A stretch of 46,418 nt of DNA. Source: Pseudomonadota bacterium (GTDB lineage Bacteria > Pseudomonadota > Gammaproteobacteria > Thiotrichales > Thiotrichaceae). A program made the position numbers and the translations under genes. The stretch covers positions 1 to 46,418 of the forward strand of contig PDPH01000058.1 in NCBI GenBank assembly GCA_002747435.1, read 5' to 3'. The notes beneath the pieces were generated by a model. That model did not search any database. It had not been told where the DNA came from and saw only the letters and a list, made by a program, of their open reading frames with translations. Shown here one piece after another: positions 35,650 through 44,945 of this stretch. The first letter of the stretch is position 1, and every line of letters starts with the position of its first letter.

Positions 35650-38148
35650 TTATTGCCCCAATACCATGATTCCCATCATCGCTGGATCACGCCAAGTCGT
35701 ATCGCTGCGGCTGAACCAAGCCATTTTTCCATCTCGTTCATTACCATTGTCATCATCATTCACATGAATATCAATGCCCAGTGTATGACCATGACGCGCT
35801 TGTACACCCAGTAAAGACCAAGGAATATTTAATTCCAACACATATTTACCATTCAAATGCTGGGTGCGGAAAGGAATGGGTACACGTTTGGAGTTAGGGC
35901 CGAAAATAGGCGTGCTGTCGCGCCAGCGGTAGATAATGTGCATGTCATTAACACGATCATACTCACGACGACGGCTAGCATCCGGGTCAAGAAAGATTTC
36001 AATGCCATCATCTTCCCAAGCTTTGAAGGAGTCGCGTTTAAAGGCATCATCTGACACTGCAATACGCAAGTGTAACTTGTGCTGATCCCAACTGGCTTGC
36101 CAAATGGCTGCTAGGTCATGAATACCGTCAATTCGTCCCAATAGCACTTTGCGCAATTGGTAAGTGGACGCATTGGCTAATGGGTCAGCAGGATTGCGAG
36201 CACGATGAGCTATGGCACGGCCAAAGGCATATTGCTCTCGAGGAGGACTATTTAAAGCCGCCAGTATCGGCTCTAATTGAGCATCCGCCATATGATCAAT
36301 CGGCTGTAATTGAGGTATTGCAGCAATTGTACCGCTAGCTCCGCTTGGACCCGCAGCGCCTTCAGTAGCTTTCATCGTACCGCGCTCTTCAGCCGTATTG
36401 GGTAAAGGTGAGGCGGTATCACCACTTAACCTTGCTAGCTCTTGTGTGCTCAATGGACGTGGTTTGTTGCGAGCCACGGTAGGACTTTCACAACCCTGCC
36501 ACCAGCAGGGATTGTTATGTATAAAACGGGTAATAGCAAGGTGTTTAGGCGCTTCATGATCGGGTTGAGTGATGTATTCCTTTGTACCGACATAACCAAA
36601 GCGCCCATAAAGGCGAGGTGATGAAAAGTGTACAAATGTTTTGCCACCAGCATCTTTCCAGCCTTGTAATAAGCGTTTGTAAATCGTCCCCATTTGTGGA
36701 TGGCGATTGGCTTGAGCGAATAGTGGATTAGGGTGTTGGTTATCATTTTTAGTGCGATCATCAATCAGATGTTGTCCGCCCTCATAGGCCAGCAGGTCTA
36801 CTCCAAAGTGTCGGGTAACTTTGCTTTGTTTCTTAATGAAAGCCAATACTTTAGGCAAAGCATGGCCATGTTTGGCATCTTGCATTACCTGAAAGATTTG
36901 ATTGACATTACGTGCTTTGCGCAAGTCATTAATATCACCAGAAATATAAGGTGCTATAGCAAAGGCATCCGTGTGTTTATAGGCATCTTGGAAAGACAGC
37001 ATGATTTCAGTCATGTTTGAATTGCCAGTGAGACCCGCCATTAAGCGTATTAGCCTGTTTTTGCCACTAAAAGCTTGTTCGAAAATGTGGAATATTTCTA
37101 CTGAGCGTAATGAATAAAATTTATAGCCCGCCACATGATCAACGGAGTCGAGCTTCATACGTTTACCCATTTTTTTCATGTAAGCATGTTGGCTAAAGAT
37201 ACCATTCCAAGTTTCATTGCTGTATTCAATGTAAACCTTGAGGTTGGGATCAAGGTGCTTATTCACGTAGTAAGCAAAGCGGCGTACATAGTCGTCATCA
37301 GCCGCATGGGGGATATTAAACCAAGCATCTGCATGAAGACGGTTTGCAAGTTCCACCATGATTTCCAGTGGTGCGCCGCGTACACCTTCAGCACCTCCCC
37401 AAGTCGCCTGTTCCACTAAAGGACGATCTTTCCAGTACCGAATAGGGTTGCGGGTAATGCCACTCATATTCATAAAGCGAATCACTTTGTAATCACGCAT
37501 GAATTTGAGGTAATCTGGGTTAAAGATAATTTTGCTGTGGTGACGCTCAAAGTCCATATAATCTTTTTGCGGACACTGTGAGGCATTGCTAACCCGTCGG
37601 AACGGATTGCCAGCACATATGCCACCTTGTGGTACGACATGAATATTGCGAATGTAGTTGTTTCGATTGGTTTCTTTAATTTCGAGCTTGACGTTGTATT
37701 CTTTATCAGGCCCCGGATCCAGTAAAATTACATCACGACCAGGTTGCGACTCTACCAATTCGGCATCCAAGCCATATTCAATTTTGCCATCGCCTTCATA
37801 CAAAACGATATAGTAGCCACGTGGAATAGTACGGGCAGGTATTTTGCTGAGCAAACGTGTACCTGCTTGTGCACCTGGTGCAATATAGCGAGGCCATCCG
37901 AGACGATCATAATCAACTCGCCCTTTGGTTAAAAAGGGCGCGGCCTCACGAAAGGGTAAAGCGGCCTTAAACAGATCAATGAAAGGAACACTAGAGTCAA
38001 ACTCTAATACTTCATTGGTATTAGTACCCATCGGCGAACGGGCATTGTAAAAAGCCTCAGCCTGCGTAGGACAGGCAAATTGTAGGATGGTGAGTGAAAG
38101 AGCCAGAGACGCAATGACGCGACTACCCCCGAAGAATCGCATAATCAT
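35650..38148 (-). CDS. secreted putative glycoside hydrolase with CBM9-like domain
   Basis: 832 residues with a signal peptide (residues 1-30, ending PTQA). From about residue 200 to 550 there is what reads as a (beta/alpha)8-type region. VYIEYSNETWNG (Asn311-Glu312) and LLAYEGGQH (Glu456) look like the acid/base and nucleophile of clan GH-A enzymes. From about residue 640 a CBM9-like sugar-binding domain follows (for example DDGIEIFLDPDASRR). I cannot assign a GH family or substrate. It is the last gene before the modABC terminator and is separated by 240 bases from the zinc-ribbon gene. Confidence 0.7.
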   Translation of the reverse strand: MIMRFFGGSRVIASLALSLTILQFACPTQAEAFYNARSPMGTNTNEVLEFDSSVPFIDLFKAALPFREAAPFLTKGRVDYDRLGWPRYIAPGAQAGTRLLSKIPARTIPRGYYIVLYEGDGKIEYGLDAELVESQPGRDVILLDPGPDKEYNVKLEIKETNRNNYIRNIHVVPQGGICAGNPFRRVSNASQCPQKDYMDFERHHSKIIFNPDYLKFMRDYKVIRFMNMSGITRNPIRYWKDRPLVEQATWGGAEGVRGAPLEIMVELANRLHADAWFNIPHAADDDYVRRFAYYVNKHLDPNLKVYIEYSNETWNGIFSQHAYMKKMGKRMKLDSVDHVAGYKFYSLRSVEIFHIFEQAFSGKNRLIRLMAGLTGNSNMTEIMLSFQDAYKHTDAFAIAPYISGDINDLRKARNVNQIFQVMQDAKHGHALPKVLAFIKKQSKVTRHFGVDLLAYEGGQHLIDDRTKNDNQHPNPLFAQANRHPQMGTIYKRLLQGWKDAGGKTFVHFSSPRLYGRFGYVGTKEYITQPDHEAPKHLAITRFIHNNPCWWQGCESPTVARNKPRPLSTQELARLSGDTASPLPNTAEERGTMKATEGAAGPSGASGTIAAIPQLQPIDHMADAQLEPILAALNSPPREQYAFGRAIAHRARNPADPLANASTYQLRKVLLGRIDGIHDLAAIWQASWDQHKLHLRIAVSDDAFKRDSFKAWEDDGIEIFLDPDASRRREYDRVNDMHIIYRWRDSTPIFGPNSKRVPIPFRTQHLNGKYVLELNIPWSLLGVQARHGHTLGIDIHVNDDDNGNERDGKMAWFSRSDTTWRDPAMMGIMVLGQ

Positions 38149-38387
38149 ATGATTGATCCTGTGTTTCTTATTTATTCTTATTGTTTTTATTATTACGTTT
38201 AATATTGCCGTTTGGTGGCACTTTCCTGAAATAAAGCCGACGAATGAAAAAACTTATGGCGAAAGACGAGCCAGTATAGGTTCGTTCAGCTTAGTCTTAC
38301 CTGAAAATACCAACGGCGATCTTTTAGAGTAAAGCATGAATTATTGGTTCCTATTTTTATTAAAAAAACTAATTTTATCAATTTATT

Positions 38388-39569
38388 TTAATAATGGTAA
38401 TCAATGAGCATACCTTGCTGCATGATTTGCTCAAAAGCCCCACTGATCTGTAATACATACATGAGCAAAGCAACGCCAATCAAAGCTACTATGGCAGCCA
38501 GCGCGATTTTAATAGCGCTATAAGGGCGTTCGCCTTGAGTACGGCCATTGCGTCCATTGACGACAAAGCGGTAAATTTTACCCTGATAACGAAACGCTGC
38601 TGACCATACGGGCAATAGTACATGTTTGAACGTCGTATCCGAATGGTGGGTATCCAATGTTTTGATTTGCTGTTGGTCGCCACCAATGTCTTCACGCACT
38701 GCTTGACGAATGCGTTGTTCCATTAAAGCCTGCGCGTGCTGGAATCCCTCATCTAAATCAACTTGATAGACTTCGCTTTGAAAGCCACTCAGATAGGCGC
38801 GCTTATAAGGTACAAGATTGCGTAAATCCCAAGGTTCAAGACGGTCTAGTATTTTTCGCGGAAGTGAACGACTTGCGCCGACTAAGACATCATCAAAGAA
38901 TAAGCTGACTCGCCCAGAAGCCGGTGTCCAACGTATGCGAGGTACACTAACAACACGTTGCTGTGGACGGCCATCTATCACCTGCGTGACGACTCGCCGT
39001 TCGTAGTAAACAGTACCTCGTAGACCTTGATAATAGCTTTCCGTCTGACTGTCATAAGTCCAGTAAGGTACATAAACGCCCGTTAGTTTTTCATCACGTA
39101 CTGCTTTGCTTTTCAGTGCAGAAGGGGCAAACCATAGCCCATTAATCCATTTATCAAAGTAAGCTTGAGCTTGCTTTTCATTAATATTGAAAGCCAATAA
39201 AGCTTTAGGTTGTAGCAGCCGCGCTTGTTCGGTGTCACTAACGACGGGTGTACCACAAAAAGGACAATCGCCTGCGTGTTGATTAGCTTGTAATTCAAAC
39301 GTCGCGGAGCAATTAGGACATTTGATAAATTGTGTACTGTCTAAAGGCAGGTGCTTGGCGCGAGCGAGTGCTTGCAAGGCGTGATGGAAGTCATACTCTT
39401 TTATGGCAATGTCCAAATCCTCAATCGGATTGGTATAACCACAATAATCACACTGCAAGGTTTTCTGACCGGGTACGTAAAGCAAATCAGCGCCACATTG
39501 CTGACAAGGAAAGTGACGCTGGCTGGTCTGGTTGACTTGAAGAGTCGCTCTGTCTCCCGCTGGATTCAT
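38388..39569 (-). CDS. zinc-ribbon membrane protein of the TelA/SPFH operon
   Basis: 393 residues. Two zinc ribbons lie in the first 120 residues (FPCQQCGADLLYV...CDYCGY and KCPNCSATF...CPFCGTP). A long central region follows (LTGVYVPYWTYDSQTESYYQ, IRWTPASGRVS) and a membrane helix stands near residue 357-378. This pattern matches the TFIIB-type or PriA-like zinc-ribbon membrane proteins that accompany TelA and SPFH genes. It follows the SPFH gene by 21 bases and is the last gene of the operon. No enzymatic motif is visible. Confidence 0.7.
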   Translation of the reverse strand: MNPAGDRATLQVNQTSQRHFPCQQCGADLLYVPGQKTLQCDYCGYTNPIEDLDIAIKEYDFHHALQALARAKHLPLDSTQFIKCPNCSATFELQANQHAGDCPFCGTPVVSDTEQARLLQPKALLAFNINEKQAQAYFDKWINGLWFAPSALKSKAVRDEKLTGVYVPYWTYDSQTESYYQGLRGTVYYERRVVTQVIDGRPQQRVVSVPRIRWTPASGRVSLFFDDVLVGASRSLPRKILDRLEPWDLRNLVPYKRAYLSGFQSEVYQVDLDEGFQHAQALMEQRIRQAVREDIGGDQQQIKTLDTHHSDTTFKHVLLPVWSAAFRYQGKIYRFVVNGRNGRTQGERPYSAIKIALAAIVALIGVALLMYVLQISGAFEQIMQQGMLIDYHY

Positions 39570-39590
39570 GTTGTGCGAGTCAAGCTGTAC

Positions 39591-40682
39591 TTAAGGTTGC
39601 GGAATCGGCGGTGGTTGCAAAGGCGGCAGTAATTGTGCGACTTCGGCAACTTCTTGAGCTGCTTGCCAATCGAGCATACCAGCTTTCCACACAAGGGTGT
39701 CTGCGCTTAATTTACCTTGGGCGGCCATTTGCTTGAGTTCATTGACTGAATGTGGGCCGGTACTTTTTTGACCCATAGCCACATACCACAATGCTTCGGG
39801 GAGTGGTGGGGGAGCACTGGCAGGCGGGTCTTGTTGCATAGAGGCGGTATTAAAAGCATCAGCCATTTTACCCGCCATTGCAATACCAACACCCATATCC
39901 AAACCGCTATTGCCGCCACTTTTACCTAAGCTTTCAGCAGTCTGGTATTTCAAGTATTGATCCAGATTGCCAATCACGCCCATGCCAGTACGTTTGTCTA
40001 GTGCTTCTTCTACGGCATCAGGCAAGGAAACGTTTTCTACCAAAATCTTGGTTAGTTCGAGTCCATAAGACTTAAACTCAGGTGCAATTTTAGTAGTTAC
40101 AAATTCGCCTAATTGTTCGTAATTTGCGGCCATGTCGAGCACTGGAATACCGGACTGGGCAACAATCGTGGAAAAGCGTGTGACGATTAAATTGCGTAAT
40201 TGATCACTGATTTCGTCTACTACAAAATGACCATCAGTGCCCATAATCTCCAACATGAATTGGCGTACATCAGCAATCCGCATCGCATAAGTACCAAAGG
40301 TACGTAAGCGTACTGCGCCAAACTCATTATCACGCACTATAACTGGATTACGTGTACCCCATTTGAGATTGACAAACTGACGCATATTGAAAAAATAGAC
40401 TTCAGCCTTGAACGGGCTATTAAAACCATGATCCCAATGTTGCAGTGTCGATAATAGCGGCAGGTTGCGGGTTTCCAGTTCATATAAGCCCGGCTCCAGA
40501 ATATCTGCAATCTGACCTTCGTTAACGAATACAGCCATTTGCGACTCACGCACTGTCAGTTTGGCACCGTATTTGATTTCATTACCGTGACGATGGAAAC
40601 GGTAGACCATGGTGTCATTGCTGCTATCGGTCCATTCGATAACATCAATGAATTCACCCATTAATTTATCCCATAATCCCAT
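39591..40682 (-). CDS. SPFH domain protein with C-terminal GYF_2
   Basis: 363 residues. An SPFH/band-7-like domain (about 20-230, with YGAKLTVRESQMAVFVNEGQ and EFKSYGLELTKILVENVSL) of the virion-core-like/YdjI type is followed by a glycine-rich linker and a GYF_2 (DUF4339) domain, WYVAMGQKSTGPHSVNELKQ. There is no clear membrane helix. SPFH proteins form oligomers on membranes; GYF_2 binds protein partners. It lies 12 bases from telA and 21 from the zinc-ribbon gene. Confidence 0.85.
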   Translation of the reverse strand: MGLWDKLMGEFIDVIEWTDSSNDTMVYRFHRHGNEIKYGAKLTVRESQMAVFVNEGQIADILEPGLYELETRNLPLLSTLQHWDHGFNSPFKAEVYFFNMRQFVNLKWGTRNPVIVRDNEFGAVRLRTFGTYAMRIADVRQFMLEIMGTDGHFVVDEISDQLRNLIVTRFSTIVAQSGIPVLDMAANYEQLGEFVTTKIAPEFKSYGLELTKILVENVSLPDAVEEALDKRTGMGVIGNLDQYLKYQTAESLGKSGGNSGLDMGVGIAMAGKMADAFNTASMQQDPPASAPPPLPEALWYVAMGQKSTGPHSVNELKQMAAQGKLSADTLVWKAGMLDWQAAQEVAEVAQLLPPLQPPPIPQP

Positions 40683-40694
40683 TGTCTTGTCTCC

Positions 40695-41861
40695 TTATCG
40701 AGTCATCTCGTTGCCGCTTTGTGATTTAGCTGCGATCAATGCCTGACGTAATTCTTGTTCCATTGTTTTCAACTCACCTTCAGCTTTAGCACGCATCACT
40801 TTGCCTTCATCCGCAATGCGCAGTGAGTCTTGAATGGTATCAATCAGCGTGCGATTCGCTTTTTTGACCGACTCAATGTCAAATACACCACGTTCCATTT
40901 GTTTGCGCACTTCAGCATTGCCCATACGTAAAGTTTCGGCATTTTTCTCCAATAACTCATTAGTTAAGTCATTAGAGCGCTTTACGGCTTCAGCAGCATC
41001 ACTCATGCGGAAAATAGTCACAGCTTGTGCTAATTGGTTTTTCCAAAGAGGAACCGTATTGACCAGTGTGGAATTAATTTTATTGATTAGGGTTTTGTCA
41101 TTTTCTTGAACCAGACGAATACTGGGCAGGCTCTGCATTGCTACTTGACGGGTTAGACGTAAATCATGCACACGACGCTCTAAGTCATCGCGCGCACTGC
41201 GTAAGTCACGCAATGCTTGTGCCAGTACCATATCATCGCTATTTATTTCAGCCTGAGCCGCCATCGCAGGGATTTCTTCCATATCCAAGCGACGCAACTT
41301 TTCTTCGCCTGCTGCAATGTAAATTTCCAGCTTGTGGAAGAAATCCAGATTAGCATCATACAATTTATCTAAAGTAACCACGTCGGTCAGCAATTGGGTT
41401 TTGTGATTTTCCAATTGATCAGTAATGGTATCAATTTGCTTGCGAACTTCTTCGTATTTGTCTAAGAATTTGACAACGGGTTTGGCTTGTCCGAGTAGCT
41501 TACGCCACCAGCTTAGTTTTTGATTAGGATCGAGCTGATCAATATCAAAGCCCTTAATGGCAGCTATCATATTGGTCAGTGAACCACCTGCTGCACCAAT
41601 GTCTTTGTTTTTGACGCCATTGAGCATTTTTTCAGAGATAGTTGTCATTTGTTCTTGGGTTTTAGTACCAAAAAACATAATGCTGCTGCGGTCTTTAAGG
41701 TCTATTTCCTGAATAACGGATTCAATTTGCTGTTGTTCTTGAGGATCGGCGGCTTGGTAAGCAACAATGTCTTGTTGAATAACGGGAGCCGGTTTTATTT
41801 CGGTGCCAGGTACAACAACCATATCAGTGCTTGTGGCTGTTTGGGTCGCGGTGGTGTTCAT
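40695..41861 (-). CDS. telA: TelA/toxic anion resistance family protein
   Basis: 388 residues, mostly helical with coiled-coil segments. LDKRLDKLYD-like blocks appear as VTLDKLYDANLDFFHKLEI and AAGEEKLRRLDME, and FRMSDAAEAVKRSNDLTNEL near residue 300 are family hallmarks. TelA proteins were named for tellurite tolerance but the mechanism is unknown, and the family has been linked to membrane stress. It sits in the middle of the operon. Confidence 0.85.
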   Translation of the reverse strand: MNTTATQTATSTDMVVVPGTEIKPAPVIQQDIVAYQAADPQEQQQIESVIQEIDLKDRSSIMFFGTKTQEQMTTISEKMLNGVKNKDIGAAGGSLTNMIAAIKGFDIDQLDPNQKLSWWRKLLGQAKPVVKFLDKYEEVRKQIDTITDQLENHKTQLLTDVVTLDKLYDANLDFFHKLEIYIAAGEEKLRRLDMEEIPAMAAQAEINSDDMVLAQALRDLRSARDDLERRVHDLRLTRQVAMQSLPSIRLVQENDKTLINKINSTLVNTVPLWKNQLAQAVTIFRMSDAAEAVKRSNDLTNELLEKNAETLRMGNAEVRKQMERGVFDIESVKKANRTLIDTIQDSLRIADEGKVMRAKAEGELKTMEQELRQALIAAKSQSGNEMTR

Positions 41862-41939
41862 GTAAATCTCCTGTTTAGTAAATACTGGATGTGTTTGGAT
41901 CGGCTGACTTTTAATAAGGCTATAAGCTCGTTTAAGTGG

Positions 41940-42821
41940 CTAAAAAACCTTTTCCCGTTTTAGTTGTTGTTCCAACACAGAAATCTGCACATCCAGATCA
42001 AAGGTATTGTTTTCAAGCAGTTTGGTATGTTGTTCATTGAAAGTCTGTTCAATCGAGTCCAATACGCGATTAAAGTCGGTTTCCAGCGCCGCAGGCATAG
42101 CTTGTTGAGCGTTTTGGCTACGTGCATAGCTTTCTGTGACCTTGCTGGCACCATCTAGATAGACTTTGAGGAATTTGCGAGCACTGGATAGTCGAGTCGG
42201 ATTGGCTTCGATAGTCTCCAGTATTTCTCTCGCTTTGTGGGTAATACGATTCAGGCGAGCATTATAATCTTTGTTTTTAATGGCCTGACGTGCTTGATCA
42301 ATGGCCTCAATACGAATTTCTGCTGCGTCCAATGCTTCCATGACTTCATCAACAGTGACACCGATGGAAATACCCGCAGCTTTGTCACGGCGTGGATCAA
42401 GTCCGTAATACAGCGCAAAACCTAGAAAATTAGTGGCACCAATCAAGGCAGCAGACAATAGGCCATAATCTCCACCTGTACCCAACCAGGCCAAGACACC
42501 TGTTGTCAGCGAAATAAACAAGGCTGCGACGGTTTTAAAGGGCGTGCGGGGCGCGCGCGCTATTTTGCGACGCTGATAGTCACGCTCTAGCCTGAAACCG
42601 TGGCGCGCAATGGTGGCTGCAACCATATAGGCAGCAAACGCGCCTCCGGCTAATAAAGTTCCGTAAATTTCGCCATCCAGTAAGGCGGATATAGCAGCGA
42701 TCAATAAAGGGAAAGGTAAAATATACAGCATGATACCGCGCATTTTACGACTGAGATTTTCACGCACCGGCGGCGCTGAGGAAGAATAACGACGCGCTTT
42801 AGACGTTTGTGGCTGGTTCAA
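41940..42821 (-). CDS. XpaC-like membrane protein
   Basis: 293 residues. Three or four membrane helices stand in the first 150 residues (RGIMLYILPFPLLIAAISAL, TLLAGGAFAAYMVAATIA and two near 95-145). The C-terminal half is helical (ALDAAEIRIEAIDQARQAIK...). This resembles the XpaC (5-bromo-4-chloroindolyl phosphate hydrolysis) family, which commonly stands beside telA. I chose the TTG at 42821, behind AAGGAGA. An 80-base gap separates it from telA. Confidence 0.75.
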   Translation of the reverse strand: MNQPQTSKARRYSSSAPPVRENLSRKMRGIMLYILPFPLLIAAISALLDGEIYGTLLAGGAFAAYMVAATIARHGFRLERDYQRRKIARAPRTPFKTVAALFISLTTGVLAWLGTGGDYGLLSAALIGATNFLGFALYYGLDPRRDKAAGISIGVTVDEVMEALDAAEIRIEAIDQARQAIKNKDYNARLNRITHKAREILETIEANPTRLSSARKFLKVYLDGASKVTESYARSQNAQQAMPAALETDFNRVLDSIEQTFNEQHTKLLENNTFDLDVQISVLEQQLKREKVF

Positions 42822-42840
42822 GATAGCGTCTCTCCTTAGA

Positions 42841-42933
42841 TCAAGCCAGATAAAGGGCTGCTTGTAAACTAATCAGTCCCAAAGTTGAGGCAAATAACAG
42901 AAAACCAATCGTTTTTTTCAAAGCGTTGTTCAT
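42841..42933 (-). CDS. 30-residue single-helix membrane peptide
   Basis: The frame MNNALKKTIGFLLFASTLGL continues for ten more residues to ISLQAALYLA. Two lysines precede one hydrophobic helix. A ribosome-binding site AAGGTG stands 8 bases before ATG 42933, and the stop is 19 bases before the XpaC-like gene, whose own AAGGAGA lies between. It is therefore placed as the first gene of the operon. No homologue can be named. Confidence 0.5.
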   Translation of the reverse strand: MNNALKKTIGFLLFASTLGLISLQAALYLA

Positions 42934-43022
42934 GGTGAATGCACCTTAAGCAAGTATTCAATCCTGATTCAAACAGTGTATTTTTGTAATATGGGTATAG
43001 TTTATGGCAATACTAGGCAAAC

Positions 43023-44123
43023 ATGGAAATAACTACAAGCAAGATTCAGGTAGAATTGATAAAAAACTCACTGCAATTTCACCTCTTTATACCCGAACTA
43101 TTCAATCCGCTTGAGCTATGGCGACAAGATTTTGGCTTTATGCCGCGTAGCCAAAGCCTGGCGCGTTTAGCGCAACGCCGACAGCGGAAACACTTACCCG
43201 TTCAAGGAATAGAGCGCACTTTACTGTATTTGTTGGGAGTCAATAGCCAAGTATCACTACCTTGGGCACAGTGGCGTTATGCGGTGCATGCTTCGGCCAT
43301 GCCGACCAAAAGATTACCTTTATTATGTGCTGATCCAGTGAGTTTAAATGCGGAACTGGATCGAGTGACCTTGGCCGCGCAAAAACTTCAATTAAATGCG
43401 AATGAGGCTGAAAGGCTGATAGAGGATTTGAATGCTTTTTTGAAACAAGATGGTTGGGCGTTGGTCGCGGGGAGCGCCGAGCATTGGTATCTCTATAGTT
43501 TGGATGAATCTTTGCCGAAACGGTTACCGAAATGCACACCGCTGTCAGAAATGGGCAAGAGCAATATTTTTAATCATTTGCCACAATCAACAGACTGCTA
43601 TTGGCAGCGACTAGTACAAGAATTGCAAATGTTATTACATAACCATGCCGTGAATCAGCGACGTGCAGCCGCAGGCCATTTGCAGGTAAATAGCTTGTGG
43701 TTTTGGGGAGAAGACTCGGACTCTCTTGAGCTAAGCGCTCCATCTCAATCTGCTTTTGATAAAACAGGCAATCTAAACTTGCCCAATAGCGTGATGGGCG
43801 GTGGTATCAACGGGCAGGTTTGTGCTCAGCATGCTCAAGCGCAATGGTATGACACTATTGATGTGACACAAGCACGTGGTGTGTGTTGGGTTATTGCGGA
43901 TGATTTGCGGGAAGCGGCTTTATTGGATCAGCCACAAGCTTGGCAAGCAGCCTTAACGCGGATGGAGGAAAAATGGTTAGGTGAAGTGTTGGCTGCTTGG
44001 GAGCAGGGGGCAAGTGTTTATTTGTATGATATGGCAGGCAATGCTTGGACGTGTTTACCACGGGCATGGTGGCAATTTTGGAAGCGAGATGTGGGAGCGT
44101 GGTTAGGATACATCAGACAGTGA
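43023..44123 (+). CDS. phosphoglycerate-mutase-like regulatory protein
   Basis: 366 residues. CADPVSLNAELDRVTL with LNANEAERLIEDLNAFL and VNSLWFWGED is the pattern of proteins annotated as cofactor-independent phosphoglycerate mutase-like or RPE regulators in gammaproteobacteria, but no catalytic serine or metal site of a true mutase was recognised. Its function is unknown. It is divergent from the TelA operon and stands alone. Confidence 0.65.
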   Translation: MEITTSKIQVELIKNSLQFHLFIPELFNPLELWRQDFGFMPRSQSLARLAQRRQRKHLPVQGIERTLLYLLGVNSQVSLPWAQWRYAVHASAMPTKRLPLLCADPVSLNAELDRVTLAAQKLQLNANEAERLIEDLNAFLKQDGWALVAGSAEHWYLYSLDESLPKRLPKCTPLSEMGKSNIFNHLPQSTDCYWQRLVQELQMLLHNHAVNQRRAAAGHLQVNSLWFWGEDSDSLELSAPSQSAFDKTGNLNLPNSVMGGGINGQVCAQHAQAQWYDTIDVTQARGVCWVIADDLREAALLDQPQAWQAALTRMEEKWLGEVLAAWEQGASVYLYDMAGNAWTCLPRAWWQFWKRDVGAWLGYIRQ

Positions 44124-44150
44124 ATATGATTTGATAATCCCTGCCTGATG

Positions 44151-44183
44151 CTGTCTGTCAGATTAAGTTCTGTTTTCTATACA
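44151..44183 (+). repeat. IS481-type right end, degenerate copy 4
   Basis: CTGTCAGATTAAGTTCTG (44155-44172) matches CTGTCAGATCAGGTCTG of copies 1 and 3 closely and is followed after 5 bases by CTATACA where copy 3 has ACTACA. The left arm of the hairpin is not preserved. It ends 23 bases past the stop of the minus-strand DsrE-like gene. Confidence 0.4.
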
Positions 44184-44205
44184 TTAAAACGACAGCGCTA
44201 TGTTT

Positions 44206-44637
44206 TTAATAGCTCAGAATATTGAAATTTTTATTTAATAAACGCGCCGCAACCTTGGCTGGATCGGCCACTTCTACACCTTTGATCAGAACACTTTCAT
44301 CCTTGCCAATACTGGGCAGGTAAAGTGGACATAATTTGACATCCATGCCTTTGCTGATCAGTTGTTGCATGACTTGTTTTGGTGAAGCGTCCATGGCTTT
44401 GACCACCGGACTATCTGAATCCTTAAGTGCTAAGGTACCGGCTTTATCACACAATACCATATTGACTTTTTTATTCAGTTTTTCAATGGTCATCATGGAC
44501 AAGACCATCGACATCATTTGTGTTTGCGGTTCACCGCTGGTAACAATCACATTAAGACCATCCGCCTTGTCTTCGTCTGCAAAACAGGGCATTGTCAGGC
44601 TTGTCGCCAGCGCTAGCGCCATAAAAATTTTTTTCAT
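44206..44637 (-). CDS. DsrE-like secreted protein
   Basis: 143 residues from the second ATG (MKKIF), chosen because GAGG lies 8 bases upstream; an ATG two codons earlier is too close to it. Signal peptide to about residue 20 (SLTMPCFA). The mature part, LNVIVTSGEPQTQMMSMVLS then VNMVLCDKAG and MDVKLCPLYLPS, is a DsrE/DsrF-like fold with two cysteines. Cytoplasmic DsrE proteins carry sulfur in sulfur-oxidising bacteria; exported relatives have no settled role. An AGAATAATTCTTAT stretch at 44677-44690 may be a regulatory site. Confidence 0.8.
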   Translation of the reverse strand: MKKIFMALALATSLTMPCFADEDKADGLNVIVTSGEPQTQMMSMVLSMMTIEKLNKKVNMVLCDKAGTLALKDSDSPVVKAMDASPKQVMQQLISKGMDVKLCPLYLPSIGKDESVLIKGVEVADPAKVAARLLNKNFNILSY

Positions 44638-44643
44638 TGCCAT

Positions 44644-44945
44644 AACCTCATTGTTTAACTATCAGATTAAATATCGAGAATAATTCTTATACTCAATTTA
44701 TCACTGGTAAAAATTAAATTGCAAGCATTGTGGATATAATTTACAAGGTGATGATAAGTGTGTCACTGGTTCTGGAGGAAGAAGTGTGTATAGGGGCAAG
44801 GATAAATCTTGCCTTTGCCACTATCAATAAGGTTAAGTGTTTGAATTTATGTAGTTTACAAGATAAAGAGGCCACTTTTACATGCGGAATCAGATTATCC
44901 ATCCGGTAGGGGGTTAATCTCATCTTAAAGCAAGGAAAAAAGATC
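44644..44945. other. gap before the methyltransferase
   Basis: About 300 bases with no convincing gene. A weak hairpin GGCAAG/CTTGCC lies at 44795-44813. GGGTTAATC at 44911-44919 carries a GTT that could be the left boundary of a gene cassette starting at TTAATC (44914), but no second arm of an attC is visible upstream. Confidence 0.4.
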
